Part shown: piece after piece, positions 41,052 to 50,574 of the stretch
How the letters are laid out: the number at the start of each line of letters is the position of its first letter
How positions within the stretch are numbered: position 1 is the stretch's first letter
Source of the DNA: CAIWHR01 sp963811685
GTDB taxonomy: Bacteria > Pseudomonadota > Gammaproteobacteria > Burkholderiales > Casimicrobiaceae
Direction: 5' to 3'
NCBI GenBank assembly: GCA_963811685.1
Contig: CAWESK010000017.1
Span: 124,001 to 188,000, forward strand
DNA length: 64,000 bases
Position numbers and translations under genes: made by a program
Notes under the pieces: model-generated
The model's database searches: none
What the model was told of the DNA's origin: nothing
Seen by the model: only the letters and a program-made list of their open reading frames with translations

Positions 41052-41800
41052 TGGAACCCGACCGAGCCGCGGCCGGCGATACTCCTCTCCTCGAGCTCAA
41101 GAGCCTCCAGGTTGCCTACGGCGGCATCCAGGCCGTCAAGGGGATCGACCTTCACGTCGGCGCCGGCGAGCTCGTATGCCTCATCGGCGCGAACGGCGCG
41201 GGCAAGACGACCACGCTGAAGGGGATCTGCGGCCTCCAGCCCGTCAAGTCGGGTTCGATCCGTTACGCCGGCGCGAACATCACGGGCAAGCCCGCGTTCG
41301 AGCTCGTGCGCCGCGGCCTCGCGATGGTCCCCGAGGGACGCGGCGTGTTCGGCGCGCTGACGATCGAGGAAAACCTGGCGATGGGTGCCTACGTCCGCTC
41401 CGACGCGGACGGCGTGCGCGCCGACGTCGAGCGCGTGTTCGGTCTCTTTCCCCGCCTCAAGGAGCGCCGGCGCCAGACCGCCGGCACGATGTCGGGCGGC
41501 GAGCAGCAGATGCTCGCGATGGGCCGCGCGCTGATGTCGAGGCCGAAGCTTCTGCTGCTGGACGAGCCGTCGATGGGGCTTGCGCCGCTGATGGTGCAGA
41601 AGGTGTTCGAGACGGTGCTCGCGGTGTCGCGGGAAGGCGTCACCATCCTGCTGATCGAGCAGAACGCCAAGCTCGCGCTGGAAGTGAGCCACCGCGGCTA
41701 CGTGATGGAGTCGGGCGAGATCACGCTTTCCGGCGACGCGAAGGCGCTGCTCCACGATCCCGCCGTGCGCACCGCCTATCTCGGCGAGGCGACCGCCTGA
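41051..41800 (+). CDS. livF: Branched-chain amino acid ABC transporter ATP-binding protein LivF
   Basis: 249 residues from the ATG that overlaps the livG stop (TGATG); a GTG three bases earlier is also possible. Walker A GANGAGKTTTLKGICGL, signature TMSGGEQQMLAMGRAL, Walker B LLLLDEPSMGLAP, H-loop LLIEQNAKLAL (Gln in place of the H-loop His, as usual in LivF). Last liv gene; a membrane protein gene follows 8 bases later. Confidence 0.95.
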   Translation: MEPDRAAAGDTPLLELKSLQVAYGGIQAVKGIDLHVGAGELVCLIGANGAGKTTTLKGICGLQPVKSGSIRYAGANITGKPAFELVRRGLAMVPEGRGVFGALTIEENLAMGAYVRSDADGVRADVERVFGLFPRLKERRRQTAGTMSGGEQQMLAMGRALMSRPKLLLLDEPSMGLAPLMVQKVFETVLAVSREGVTILLIEQNAKLALEVSHRGYVMESGEITLSGDAKALLHDPAVRTAYLGEATA

Positions 41801-41807
41801 CGGCACG

Positions 41808-42527
41808 ATGCCCGAGCCCGCGCCGCCGCCGGCGCATCTCCAACCGCGCGAAGTGCCCTGGCATCGCGCCTTCGCGTGGTACGAGGAGGCGATGCGGCTG
41901 TTCAAGTTCGCGCCGTTCACCTTCGTCGGGCTCGCGTTCGTCACCGTTGCCACCGAGCTCGTGCTGAAGTCGCTGCCGGGCGCCTTCGCCTTCACCGTGG
42001 TGATCTTCACGCCGCTCGTCGCGTGCGGCCTCATCTATGCGTCGGCGGCCGCCGACCGTGGCGCCGCGCCATCGTTGCTTCTCGCGGTGCTCGCATTCCG
42101 CGCGGGCGCCGGCGCGATGACCGCAGTCGTGGCCGCGAGCCTCGTGGACCTCGGCGCGCAGGCGATTGCGGCGTGGTGGATCGCCGACACCAATGTGCTC
42201 GAGTTCGACAGCATGACGCAGCTCTCGACGCCGACGCTGCTCGGCATCTATGCGTTCGGCACCGTCGCCGCATTGCCGGTCACGTTCGTTCCCTTGCTCG
42301 TGCTGCTCGAGCGCCTTCCGCCGCGCGCGGCCTTCGTGGCGAGCGGCGTCGCCTTCGCGCGGAACACGCTGCCGCTCCTCGTGTTTGGCGCGGCCTCGCT
42401 CGTGCTCCTGGTATTCGCCATGGTCACCGCGGGCCTCGGGCTGGCGCTTGCGCTGCCGCTGTGGACCGCGGCCTCATACGCGGCGTGGAAGGACGTGTTC
42501 GGCGTCCGCGACGCGCCGTCCTTCTGA
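41808..42527 (+). CDS. Predicted membrane protein, BPSS1780-like
   Basis: 239 residues, five to six hydrophobic helices (FTFVGLAFVTVATELVLKSL, FTVVIFTPLVACGLIYASA, LLGIYAFGTVAALPVTFVPL, LLVFGAASLVLLVFAMVTAG). A short N-terminal stretch precedes WYEEAMRLFKFAPFTF, the pattern seen in the BPSS1780 family of Betaproteobacteria, whose role is unknown. It is 7 bases after livF and may be cotranscribed, but there is no reason to think it belongs to the transporter. Confidence 0.72.
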   Translation: MPEPAPPPAHLQPREVPWHRAFAWYEEAMRLFKFAPFTFVGLAFVTVATELVLKSLPGAFAFTVVIFTPLVACGLIYASAAADRGAAPSLLLAVLAFRAGAGAMTAVVAASLVDLGAQAIAAWWIADTNVLEFDSMTQLSTPTLLGIYAFGTVAALPVTFVPLLVLLERLPPRAAFVASGVAFARNTLPLLVFGAASLVLLVFAMVTAGLGLALALPLWTAASYAAWKDVFGVRDAPSF

Positions 42528-42548
42528 AACCGGCGACGTCTTCGGCGA

Positions 42549-42827
42549 TCAGGCCGTGGGCCGGTGCGTGAATTCGCCGGCCGCAGCGTCGATTTCTGCG
42601 GGCAACGCTTCGACGTCGGCGACCCGCGCCGCCGGGGGACCTCGCCGACACCACGCGATGATCGCCTCGACCGCCGCCGCATCGCCCTGCGCGAACGCCT
42701 CGACGGTCCCGTCGCGGCGGTTGCGCACCCAGCCGGCCACGCCCAGCGTGAGCGCGGCCTCGACCATCGCGTAGCGGTAGCCGACGCCCTGCACGCTGCC
42801 CCGGATGACGAGCCGGCGTGCGATCAC
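42549..42827 (-). CDS. acyP: Acylphosphatase
   Basis: 92 residues. Hydrolyses carboxyl-phosphate bonds of small acyl phosphates. The signature RLVIRGSVQGVGYRYAMVEA carries the catalytic Arg, and GWVRNRRDGTVEAFAQG the catalytic Asn. Its start overlaps the stop of the upstream NUDIX gene by four bases, so they are coupled. Confidence 0.94.
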   Translation of the reverse strand: MIARRLVIRGSVQGVGYRYAMVEAALTLGVAGWVRNRRDGTVEAFAQGDAAAVEAIIAWCRRGPPAARVADVEALPAEIDAAAGEFTHRPTA

Positions 42828-43375
42828 GCGCGCCGCCGTCGCTCGAAGAGGAGCAGCGCCGCGACCGTCTTCGCATCGGTGATCTCGCCGCGGTCGAGCG
42901 CCGCCAGCAGCGCCTCTTCGGTCATCGTCACGATGTCGAGGAACTCGCCGGCGTCGAGCTTCGCGCCGACATGCGTGAGACCTTCGGCGACAAAGAGATC
43001 GATCCGCTCGTTGGTGTAGGAGATCAACGAATGGATCGTGCCGAGCGGCGTCCAGCGCGTCGCCTCGTATCCCGCTTCCTCGCGGAGCTCGCGTCGCGCG
43101 GTGTCCAGGGCCGATTCGCCCGGGTCGAGCTTGCCCGCGGGAAATTCGATGAACACGCGACCGAGCGGATAGCGGAACTGGCGCTCGACGACGAGGCGCC
43201 CGTCCGGCAGCACGGGCACGATCAGCACCGCGCCCGGGTGGACGATGTGCTCGCGCGTGGCGAGCGAGCCGTCCGGGAGCCGCACGACGTCGCGGCGGAC
43301 GTGCAAGAGCTTGCCGTCGAATACGGCCTCGGACGACACCATCGTCTCGATGAGATGCGAATCGTCCGGCTTCAC
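42824..43375 (-). CDS. nudF: NUDIX hydrolase, ADP-ribose pyrophosphatase type
   Basis: 183 residues from a GTG that overlaps the hemF stop (GTGA). The Nudix box reads GKLDPGESALDTARRELREE, continuing AGY, matching G-x5-E-x7-R-E-x2-E-E-x-G. Upstream VVRLPDGSLATREHIVHPGAV and downstream EFLDIVTMTEEALLAALDRG are typical of ADP-ribose pyrophosphatases. Substrate assignment by family only. Confidence 0.9.
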   Translation of the reverse strand: MKPDDSHLIETMVSSEAVFDGKLLHVRRDVVRLPDGSLATREHIVHPGAVLIVPVLPDGRLVVERQFRYPLGRVFIEFPAGKLDPGESALDTARRELREEAGYEATRWTPLGTIHSLISYTNERIDLFVAEGLTHVGAKLDAGEFLDIVTMTEEALLAALDRGEITDAKTVAALLLFERRRRA

Positions 43376-44313
43376 GCAGCGGTTCCCTGGGCTGCCCAAT
43401 CCTTCGGCACGAGAAAATCGGAGTAGAGCCGCGCTTCCGGCGTGCCGGGCTCGGGCTTCCAGTCGTAGCGCCACTTCACGATCGGCGGCAGCGACATCAG
43501 GATCGCCTCGGTGCGGCCGTTGGATTGCAGGCCGAACAGCGTGCCGCGATCCCAGACCAGGTTGAATTCGACGTAGCGACCGCGGCGATAAGCCTGGAAA
43601 TCACGCTCGCGCTCGCCGAACGGCGTGTCCTTGCGCCGCTCGAGGATCGGCGTGTAGGCCGGGAGGAAGTGGTCGCCGACGCTTCGCGTCAGCGCGAGGC
43701 AGCGATCGTAGCCGCCTTCGTTCAAGTCGTCGTAGAAGATGCCGCCGATTCCGCGCGGCTCGCTGCGATGCCGAAGAAAGAAATAATCGTCGCACCATTT
43801 CTTGTACTGCGCATGCACGTCGGCGCCGAACGGGGCCAGCGCGTTGCGGCACGTCCGATGAAAGTGGATCGCGTCTTCGGCGAAACCGTAATACGGCGTC
43901 AAGTCCATGCCGCCGCCGAACCAGAAGACATCCACTGCCGGTTCCGATCCCGGTCGCTCGTCCGCGGACCGGGCGTGCGCGACGAACATCCGCACGTTGA
44001 GATGCACGGTCGGCGCATACGGATTGCGCGGATGCAGCACGAGCGAGACGCCCAATGCCTCCCATGCGCGGCCGGCGATTCCCGGGCGCGATGCCGTCGC
44101 CGACGCCGGCAGCTCCTTCCCTTTCACGTGCGAGAAGTTGACGCCGGCGCGCTCGAGCACGGCGCCATCCTCGAGCAGCCGCGCAATGCCGCCGCCGCCC
44201 TCGGTCCGCGTCCATTCATCGCGACGGAAGGGGCTGCCGTCGATCGCCTCCAGTCCGGCAACGATGCGCGCCTGCAGGTCGACAAAATAATCGCGGGCGG
44301 CGGTGACGTTCAT
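43372..44313 (-). CDS. hemF: Oxygen-dependent coproporphyrinogen III oxidase
   Basis: 313 residues. Converts coproporphyrinogen III to protoporphyrinogen IX with O2. Conserved blocks: GVNFSHVKGKELPASAT, NPYAPTVHLNVRMF, FWFGGGMDLTPYYGF, GIGGIFYDDLNEGG, and YVEFNLVWDRGTLFGLQSNG. Indicates aerobic haem synthesis; hemB is also in the window. Heads a hemF-nudF-acyP minus-strand set with overlapping stops and starts. Confidence 0.96.
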   Translation of the reverse strand: MNVTAARDYFVDLQARIVAGLEAIDGSPFRRDEWTRTEGGGGIARLLEDGAVLERAGVNFSHVKGKELPASATASRPGIAGRAWEALGVSLVLHPRNPYAPTVHLNVRMFVAHARSADERPGSEPAVDVFWFGGGMDLTPYYGFAEDAIHFHRTCRNALAPFGADVHAQYKKWCDDYFFLRHRSEPRGIGGIFYDDLNEGGYDRCLALTRSVGDHFLPAYTPILERRKDTPFGERERDFQAYRRGRYVEFNLVWDRGTLFGLQSNGRTEAILMSLPPIVKWRYDWKPEPGTPEARLYSDFLVPKDWAAQGTAA

Positions 44314-44520
44314 CGGCGCTGCAATGCTACCCCGGTTGCGTTCGATCGCAAACCGAGAGCGGCGGCACACCTTCGCCGCCGCGGCACATCCTCGCGGTGT
44401 CGATTGCCGCCGGCCACCGAACCTACGCTAGAATTTGCGGCTTGACGGGCGTTCCGGCGGTTGCCGGGAGACCGCAGACCGTCGGGCACTGCTCGACTGC
44501 ACGCGAGGCCGATTCTTGCC

Positions 44521-45522
44521 ATGCTGATCTCGATCATCATTCCCGTGTTCGATCGGCGGAGCACGGAATGGAAGACGCTCGAGTCCGCGCTTGCCCAGTC
44601 GCTGGAGCGAACGCAATACGAGATCGTCACGGTTGTCGGCGTCACGCCCCACAAGGATCCGCACTTCCTGCGCCTGCTGCAATGCTGCGACACGGTCGTC
44701 CCGATCGACGCCGACTCGGACGACGCCGCAAGCGAGATCCATTTCTACATCGCGGGCCAGCGCGCGGCGAAGGGCGATGTGCTCTTCTTCGTCGAAGGCC
44801 ACACCGAACTCCTGCCGGATTGCTGCGCCAACATTGCCGCTCACTTCCGCGAGCACCCCGATTCGGCCGTTGCCTGGGCGCCGAGAATCAACCGCAACCG
44901 GACTCGTCTCGGGGCCATCATCGGGCAGATCAATCTTCGGGCGGAGACGGTCGCCCGGAGTCAGGGCTGGTTTTCGCTGGGCGCGAATTGCGTGATCACG
45001 ACTTCGCTGTTCGCGCAGCTGGGCGGCTTCGACCCCGGATATTTTCGGGGCAACGAAAATGCGCTTTTCGAGCGCATCCGGCAACAGCGGATTCCATTCG
45101 GAAGGATTGAGACTCCGCTCGTGGTGCATGACAACGATATGCCAAGAAAGCTCTTTGTCGATGCCGCATTCGTGGCCGGCGCGGGCAAGTTCAATTGGTG
45201 CAGCTCCGAGGAGGCGGCCGGGAACGTCGACGGACCTGCTTCCCGGCGATATCGTCTTTATCGCCGCGTGAGCCACCCCTTGATCGCGTGGGTGGTCGAG
45301 CCGGCATGCAGGACATTCGGCCACGCGACATTGTCTCTGGCCACGTGCGCGAGCCGGGTCAGCCTGCCGCTCGCCTGCACGCTTTACGTGGCGGCGCAGC
45401 GATCGTTCTCGGCAGCAGGCTTCTGCCGGGCGCGGCGAACTGCGGCAAGACAGCGGATTGGCGCTCCATGGCGCCGTTGGGCGGGGCGCGTTTCCGCGTT
45501 CCTCGGCTCGATCGGGAACTGA
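44521..45522 (+). CDS. Stand-alone family 2 glycosyltransferase
   Basis: 333 residues from ATG (MLISIIIPVFDRRSTEWKTL). GT-A fold with SIIIPVFDRR, VVPIDADSDDAASE and FFVEGHTELLPDCCANIA instead of a textbook D-x-D; ANCVITTSLFAQLGGFDP and FRGNENALFERI follow. The C-terminal 90 residues are Arg- and Ser-rich with a hydrophobic patch. No sugar genes adjoin it (hemF and purD flank), so acceptor and product are unknown. Codon choice looks slightly less GC-biased than its neighbours. Confidence 0.8.
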   Translation: MLISIIIPVFDRRSTEWKTLESALAQSLERTQYEIVTVVGVTPHKDPHFLRLLQCCDTVVPIDADSDDAASEIHFYIAGQRAAKGDVLFFVEGHTELLPDCCANIAAHFREHPDSAVAWAPRINRNRTRLGAIIGQINLRAETVARSQGWFSLGANCVITTSLFAQLGGFDPGYFRGNENALFERIRQQRIPFGRIETPLVVHDNDMPRKLFVDAAFVAGAGKFNWCSSEEAAGNVDGPASRRYRLYRRVSHPLIAWVVEPACRTFGHATLSLATCASRVSLPLACTLYVAAQRSFSAAGFCRARRTAARQRIGAPWRRWAGRVSAFLGSIGN

Positions 45523-45529
45523 GCGCCGC

Positions 45530-46819
45530 TCAACCCTTGCGCGTCGCGACCGCCCGATACCCGATATCGGTCCGGTATTGCATCCCGGCAAACCGGATCT
45601 CGGCAATCGCGGCGTACGCGCTGCGCTGCGCCTGCCGCACGGAATCCCCAAGCGCCGTCACGCACAGCACGCGCCCACCCGTCACCGCGACCTTGCCGTC
45701 CTCGATGCCGGTTCCCGCGTGAAACACCTTGCAGTCAGGATGCGTCGCCGGCGTAACGCGCTCGAGCCCGTCGATCAGGTCACCCTTGCGCGGCGCGTCC
45801 GGGTAGCCGTGCGCGGCCAGCACGACACCCAGCGCCGCGCGCCGGTCCCATTCCGCCTCGACCCGATCGAGCGTCCCGTTGATCGCGTGCAGCACGAGAT
45901 CGACCAGGTCGGATTTGAGCCGCACCATGATCGGCTGAGTTTCCGGATCGCCGAGCCGGCAGTTGAATTCGAGCACGCGCGGTGTTCCGGTGTCGTCGAT
46001 CATCACGCCGGCGTAGAGAAAGCCTGAATACGGGATGCCGTCGGCGGCCATGCCGGCCACCGTCGGGAGGATCACGTCGCGCATGATGCGGGCGTGCATC
46101 GCCGGCGTGACGACCGGCGCGGGCGAATACGCGCCCATGCCGCCGGTATTGGGGCCGGTGTCGCCATCGCGCAGGCGCTTGTGATCCTGCGACGACGCGA
46201 GCGGCAGCACGTTGCGGCCGTCAACCATCACGATGAAGCTCGCCTCCTCGCCCGCGAGGAAGTCCTCGACGACCACCCGCGCGCCGGCCGCGCCGAGCAG
46301 GTTGCCTTCGAGCATCGCATCGATCGCCGCGTGCGCCTCCGCCACCGTCGCCGCGACGACCACGCCCTTGCCCGCGGCGAGGCCGTCCGCCTTGACGACG
46401 ATCGGCGCGCCGCGCTCGCTCACATATGCGCGAGCCGCGCCGGCGTCGGTGAACGTGCGGGATTGCGCGGTCGGAATGCCGTGCCGCGCCATGAATGCCT
46501 TCGCGTAGTCCTTCGAGCTCTCGAGCCGCGCCGCGGCCTGCACCGGGCCGAACACCGGCAGCCCCGCCGCGCGAAAGGCGTCGACGATGCCCGCGGCAAG
46601 CGGACCCTCCGGACCGACGACGGTCAGCGCGACAGGCTTGTTCTGCGCGAACGCGACGAGCTCGGGAATCGCGGTGATGGGGACGTTGGTGAGATCGGGC
46701 TCCAGCGCCGTGCCCGCATTGCCGGGCGCGACAAAGACTTTCCCGACCCGCGGCGACTGCGCGAGCTTCCAGGCCAGCGCGTGCTCGCGGCCGCCGCCGC
46801 CGATGACGAGGACGTTCAT
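45530..46819 (-). CDS. purD: Phosphoribosylamine-glycine ligase
   Basis: 429 residues, ATP-grasp. Second step of purine synthesis, forming GAR. N-terminal VLVIGGGGREHALAWKLAQS, ATP-grasp core IVVKADGLAAGKGVVVA, DGDTGPNTGGMGAYSPAP, and FNCRLGDPETQPIMVRL. In the pur cluster with purH, separated by pagP. Confidence 0.97.
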   Translation of the reverse strand: MNVLVIGGGGREHALAWKLAQSPRVGKVFVAPGNAGTALEPDLTNVPITAIPELVAFAQNKPVALTVVGPEGPLAAGIVDAFRAAGLPVFGPVQAAARLESSKDYAKAFMARHGIPTAQSRTFTDAGAARAYVSERGAPIVVKADGLAAGKGVVVAATVAEAHAAIDAMLEGNLLGAAGARVVVEDFLAGEEASFIVMVDGRNVLPLASSQDHKRLRDGDTGPNTGGMGAYSPAPVVTPAMHARIMRDVILPTVAGMAADGIPYSGFLYAGVMIDDTGTPRVLEFNCRLGDPETQPIMVRLKSDLVDLVLHAINGTLDRVEAEWDRRAALGVVLAAHGYPDAPRKGDLIDGLERVTPATHPDCKVFHAGTGIEDGKVAVTGGRVLCVTALGDSVRQAQRSAYAAIAEIRFAGMQYRTDIGYRAVATRKG

Positions 46820-46829
46820 GGCTGTCGCG

Positions 46830-47404
46830 TCAATCGATCGCGATTCTCCCGAAGACGTAGAGAATGCTGCCGTGGTTGATGCCGCCGTTCAGCGTCGGGA
46901 TATAGGTCGAGAACACGGTGAACCTGTCGTAGCGCAGCGAGACGAGCGGCAGGATCGCCGGAAATGGCGCGCCGCCCCAGATGTCCTGCCGCGAGATCAG
47001 CATCAGCGTGTAGCCGAGGCCCGGCTGCAGCGAGTCACGCGGCCGCCACCACGTCGTCCAGGCGTAGCCGAGATTGAATTCGGGCTCGTAATGCGAGTCG
47101 CTGAACACGAGGAAGTAGACGGTGTCGGTGTCGCCGTTTTCGCGATCGAGCGCTGCGCGCCCAGCCGCCGCCCCAGGCGAAGCTCGTTTTCCTCTGCCCG
47201 CCGCTCGGACGTCCAGGTCCAGGGGGTGTGCCATGCATAGCCCGAGACCAGGATCTCGTTGTTCCCTTTCTGATAAGTGTCGACGACGCGCCTGCAGCCG
47301 GCGTTGAGCCACTCCCAGAGGTCCGCGCATTCGGCCGCGCGCACCGGGGTCGAGAAGACGCCGATGAACGCGGCGAGCAGGGACAACAATCGCAATCGCT
47401 GCAT
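46830..47404 (-). CDS. pagP: Lipid A palmitoyltransferase PagP-like (two frameshifts)
   Basis: About 190 residues after removing single extra bases near 47182 and 47151. Outer-membrane eight-stranded barrel that moves palmitate from phospholipid to lipid A. Signal peptide LRLLSLLAAFIGVFSTPVRA, then SGYAWHTPWTW with the catalytic His, FAWGGGWARS in the corrected frame, YFLVFSDSHYEPEFNLGYAW with the Asp-Ser pair, and GGINHGSILYVFGRIAID. All three catalytic residues of PagP are recognisable. GAGGGGAG precedes the ATG. Its position between purH and purD is unusual. Confidence 0.82.
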
Positions 47405-47416
47405 GGCGGACTCCCC

Positions 47417-48988
47417 TCAATGACGAAAATGCCGCACGCCGGTGAATACCATCGTCAGCCCCCGCTCATCGGCGGCGGCGATGACCTCGTCGTCGCGCAC
47501 GCTGCCCCCGGGCTGAATCACCGCCGTCGCGCCGTTGTCGGCGACGACATCGAGCCCGTCGCGAAACGGAAAGAACGCATCGGACGCAACGACCGAGCCC
47601 GCCAACGACAGGTCCGCATGCTTGGCCTTGAGCGCGGCGATGCGGGCCGAGTCGACGCGGCTCATCTGGCCGGCGCCGATGCCGAGCGTGCGGCCCCCCG
47701 AACAATAGACGATGGCGTTCGACTTGACGAATTTTGCAACGCGCCACGAGAACAGGAGGTCGGCGAGCTCCGCCGGCGTCGGCGCGCGCCTGGTGACCAC
47801 CTTGAGCTCCGCAGGCTGCACGTTGCGATCATCCGCCGTCTGCACGAGGAGGCCGCCACGCACACGCTTGAAATCGAGCTGCGCCGCCGATGACGCCGCC
47901 GCGACGGGCACCTCGAGCACGCGGACGTTCTTCTTCTGCGCGATCACCGCGAGCGCATCGGGCGTGTAGGCCGGCGCGATCAGCACTTCGAGGAATTGCG
48001 CGGCGACCGCTTCGAGCGTTCCCGCATCGACCGGGCGGTTGAACGCGATGATGCCGCCGAACGCGGAGGTCGGATCGGTCGCGAAGGCGTTCCGATAAGC
48101 CTGGAGCGGGGACGCCGCAATCGCCGCGCCGCACGGATTGGCGTGCTTGACGATCACACAGGCGGGCTCGGCGAACGACTTCACGCACTCCCACGCGGCG
48201 TCGCCGTCGGCGATGTTGTTGAACGACAGTTCCTTCCCCTGCAGCTGCCGGAAAGTCGCGATGGTGCCGGCGGCGGGAGACTCGTCGCGGTAGAACGCCG
48301 CCTGCTGATGCGGGTTTTCGCCATAGCGCAGGTCCTCGACTTTCGTCGCCTGCAGATTGAAGCGGTCGGGAAACATCGCAACCGACCCATCCGCGCCGCG
48401 CGCAGTGAGCCAGTTGGAGATCGCGCCGTCGTAGGCGGCGGTATGCGAGAACGCCTTTCGGGCGAGCGCGAAGCGCGTCGCGGTCGACAGGACGGCGCCA
48501 TTGCCCGCGAGCTCCGCGACGATCGCCTCGTAGTCGGCCGGATCGACGACCACACCCACATCGCGCCAGTTTTTCGCGGCCGAACGCACCATCGCGGGGC
48601 CGCCGATGTCGATGTTCTCGATGGCCTCCGCGAGCGTGCAGCCCGGCGCGGCCACCGTCTCGCGAAACGGATAGAGATTGACGACGACGAGGTCGATCGT
48701 CGGGATCGAATGCCGTTCGAGCGCCGCCTGATGCCCCGGGTCGTCGCGGCGCGCGAGGATGCCGCCGTGCACCTTCGGGTGCAACGTCTTCACGCGGCCG
48801 TCCAGCATTTCCGGGAACCCCGTGTAGTCGCCGATCTCGACGACCGCGAGACCGGCATCCGCGAGCGCTTTCGCGGTGCCGCCGGTGGACAAAAGCGTGA
48901 TTCCGAGGCGAGAGAGGCCGGTCGCGAACGCGACGAGCCCCGACTTGTCGGACACGGACAGCAGCGCTCGGGCGACGCGGGCGGACAT
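47417..48988 (-). CDS. purH: Bifunctional AICAR formyltransferase / IMP cyclohydrolase
   Basis: 523 residues. Last two steps of IMP synthesis. N-terminal MGS-like cyclohydrolase (ARALLSVSDKSGLVAFATGL, LLSTGGTAKAL, GRVKTLHPKVHGGILARR) and C-terminal transformylase (VKHANPCGAAIAASPLQAYR, SAFGGIIAFN, SDAFFPFRDGLDVVADNGAT). The gap to upstream fis is 52 bases. Confidence 0.97.
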   Translation of the reverse strand: MSARVARALLSVSDKSGLVAFATGLSRLGITLLSTGGTAKALADAGLAVVEIGDYTGFPEMLDGRVKTLHPKVHGGILARRDDPGHQAALERHSIPTIDLVVVNLYPFRETVAAPGCTLAEAIENIDIGGPAMVRSAAKNWRDVGVVVDPADYEAIVAELAGNGAVLSTATRFALARKAFSHTAAYDGAISNWLTARGADGSVAMFPDRFNLQATKVEDLRYGENPHQQAAFYRDESPAAGTIATFRQLQGKELSFNNIADGDAAWECVKSFAEPACVIVKHANPCGAAIAASPLQAYRNAFATDPTSAFGGIIAFNRPVDAGTLEAVAAQFLEVLIAPAYTPDALAVIAQKKNVRVLEVPVAAASSAAQLDFKRVRGGLLVQTADDRNVQPAELKVVTRRAPTPAELADLLFSWRVAKFVKSNAIVYCSGGRTLGIGAGQMSRVDSARIAALKAKHADLSLAGSVVASDAFFPFRDGLDVVADNGATAVIQPGGSVRDDEVIAAADERGLTMVFTGVRHFRH

Positions 48989-49040
48989 CGTCGTGAGGAG
49001 GGCGCCGGCGGGACGAACGTCGCGGGCCGTCGCGCTCTTG

Positions 49041-49295
49041 CTACCGAATCCCGTACTTCGAGAGCTTGGTGCGCAGCGTGTTGCGATTCATGCCGAGCAT
49101 GTCGGCAGCCTGCGTCTGGTTGCCGCCGGTGCGCACCATGACGGTCGTGATCAGTGCGCGCTCGACGTGCATGATCACCATGTCATAGATGCCGTGCGGC
49201 GGTTCGCCATCGAGCCGGCGAAAATATTCGTCGAGCGACTTCTCGACCGACCGGCCGAGCTCGTTGCCACCGTTGATGCGTAGTGTTTTTCTCAC
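49041..49295 (-). CDS. fis: Fis family DNA-binding protein
   Basis: 84 residues from a GTG overlapping the dusB stop (GTGA). Nucleoid-associated regulator of rRNA and other genes. N-terminal dimer region SLDEYFRRLDGEPPHGIYDM, C-terminal helix-turn-helix GNQTQAADMLGMNRNTLRTK. The dusB-fis order is widely conserved in Proteobacteria, which supports this start. Confidence 0.93.
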   Translation of the reverse strand: MRKTLRINGGNELGRSVEKSLDEYFRRLDGEPPHGIYDMVIMHVERALITTVMVRTGGNQTQAADMLGMNRNTLRTKLSKYGIR

Positions 49296-50372
49296 GCGGC
49301 CAGGGCCTCCCCGCCCCGAAGCGATGAATGTCGTGCGCGACCGAAGGCGTCGCGCGCATCGAACACGTCGGCGCTTGCCGCGCGATAGTCGAGGCGCTCG
49401 CCGAGGAGCGCAAGTGTAGCGAAAAAACGGTCGACTGCGGAGAGCTGCGCTCCCGCCGTCTCCGCGGCGTTGATCTCGCGGCGGAAGGCGTCTCCGCCAA
49501 CGAGGTCCTTCGTGTACCAGCCGAGGTGCTTGCGCGCAATGCGCGACCCCGGCTCCTCGCCGTAGAACGCGTAATGATCGGCCAGATGCGCGACGATCGC
49601 CGCGTGCGCCTCGCCAACGGTGGGCGGCGGCAGGTGGACGCCGTACGCGAGGAAGTGCGCGATCTCGCGGAAGATCCAGGGCCTCCCCTGCGCCGCGCGG
49701 CCGATCATCACCGCGTCGGCGCCCGTTTCCGCGAGCACGCGCCGCGCCTGCTCCGGCGACCCGATGTCGCCGTTGGCGATCACCGGAATCGATACCGCCG
49801 CCTTCACCTCGCGGATCGTCGCATACTCGACCGGCCCCGTGAACGCGCACGCGCGCGTGCGGCCGTGCACGGAAAGAGCGGCGATGCCGGCCTCCTCGGC
49901 GATGCGCGCAATCGCGAGCGCGTTGCGATGCGCCGGGTCGGTGCCCGTCCGTATCTTGAGCGTCACGGGGACATCGACGGCGCGGACGACCGATGTCGAG
50001 GATCGCCGCGACGAGCGGCTCGTTCGCGAGCAGCGCGGAGCCCGCGGCGACGTTGCATACCTTCTTCGCCGGGCAGCCCATGTTGATGTCGATGATCTGC
50101 GCGCCGCGTTCCACGTTATAGCGGGCCGCCTCGGCCATCTGCGCCGGATCCGCGCCGGCGATCTGCACCGAAACCGGCGCCGGCTCACCCGCGTGATCGA
50201 TGCGGCGGCGCGATTTTTCCGTGCCGCGAAGCTGCGGATTCGACGCCACCATCTCCGACACCGCGTAGCCCGCGCCGAAGCGCTTGCACAGCAGGCGGAA
50301 CGGCCGGTCGGTCACGCCCGCCATGGGCGCGACGACCAGATTGTTCGAAAGGAGGTGCGGTCCGATGCGCAA
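49292..50372 (-). CDS. dusB: tRNA-dihydrouridine synthase B (one frameshift)
   Basis: About 359 residues after removing one base near 49991. FMN enzyme reducing uridines in the tRNA D-loop. VVAPMAGVTDRPFRLLCKR, DINMGCPAKKVCNVAAGSAL with the catalytic Cys, VTLKIRTGTDPAHRNAL after the shift, HGRTRACAF, VIANGDIGSPEQA, and MIGRAAQGRPWIFREI. The start is uncertain; I use TTG 50372 because no ATG or GTG fits the frame between it and the upstream stop. Confidence 0.9.
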
Positions 50373-50574
50373 GGTCAGCGGAAAATAGGTCGCGCGGGAA
50401 GATGTCGCGGAGAAGGCAGAATTATAACCGTTCCGCGACGCCTGCGCAGCGCCGAATGCGCATTTGCGCGGCGTCCCCGTCGATGCTGTTGCATGGATGC
50501 GTCGCACCGCGACAACCTCGCGGCAATGCGCAAAAATCGCGCATCGCGAGCGACGCACGGGCGTTCGCTTCGCG

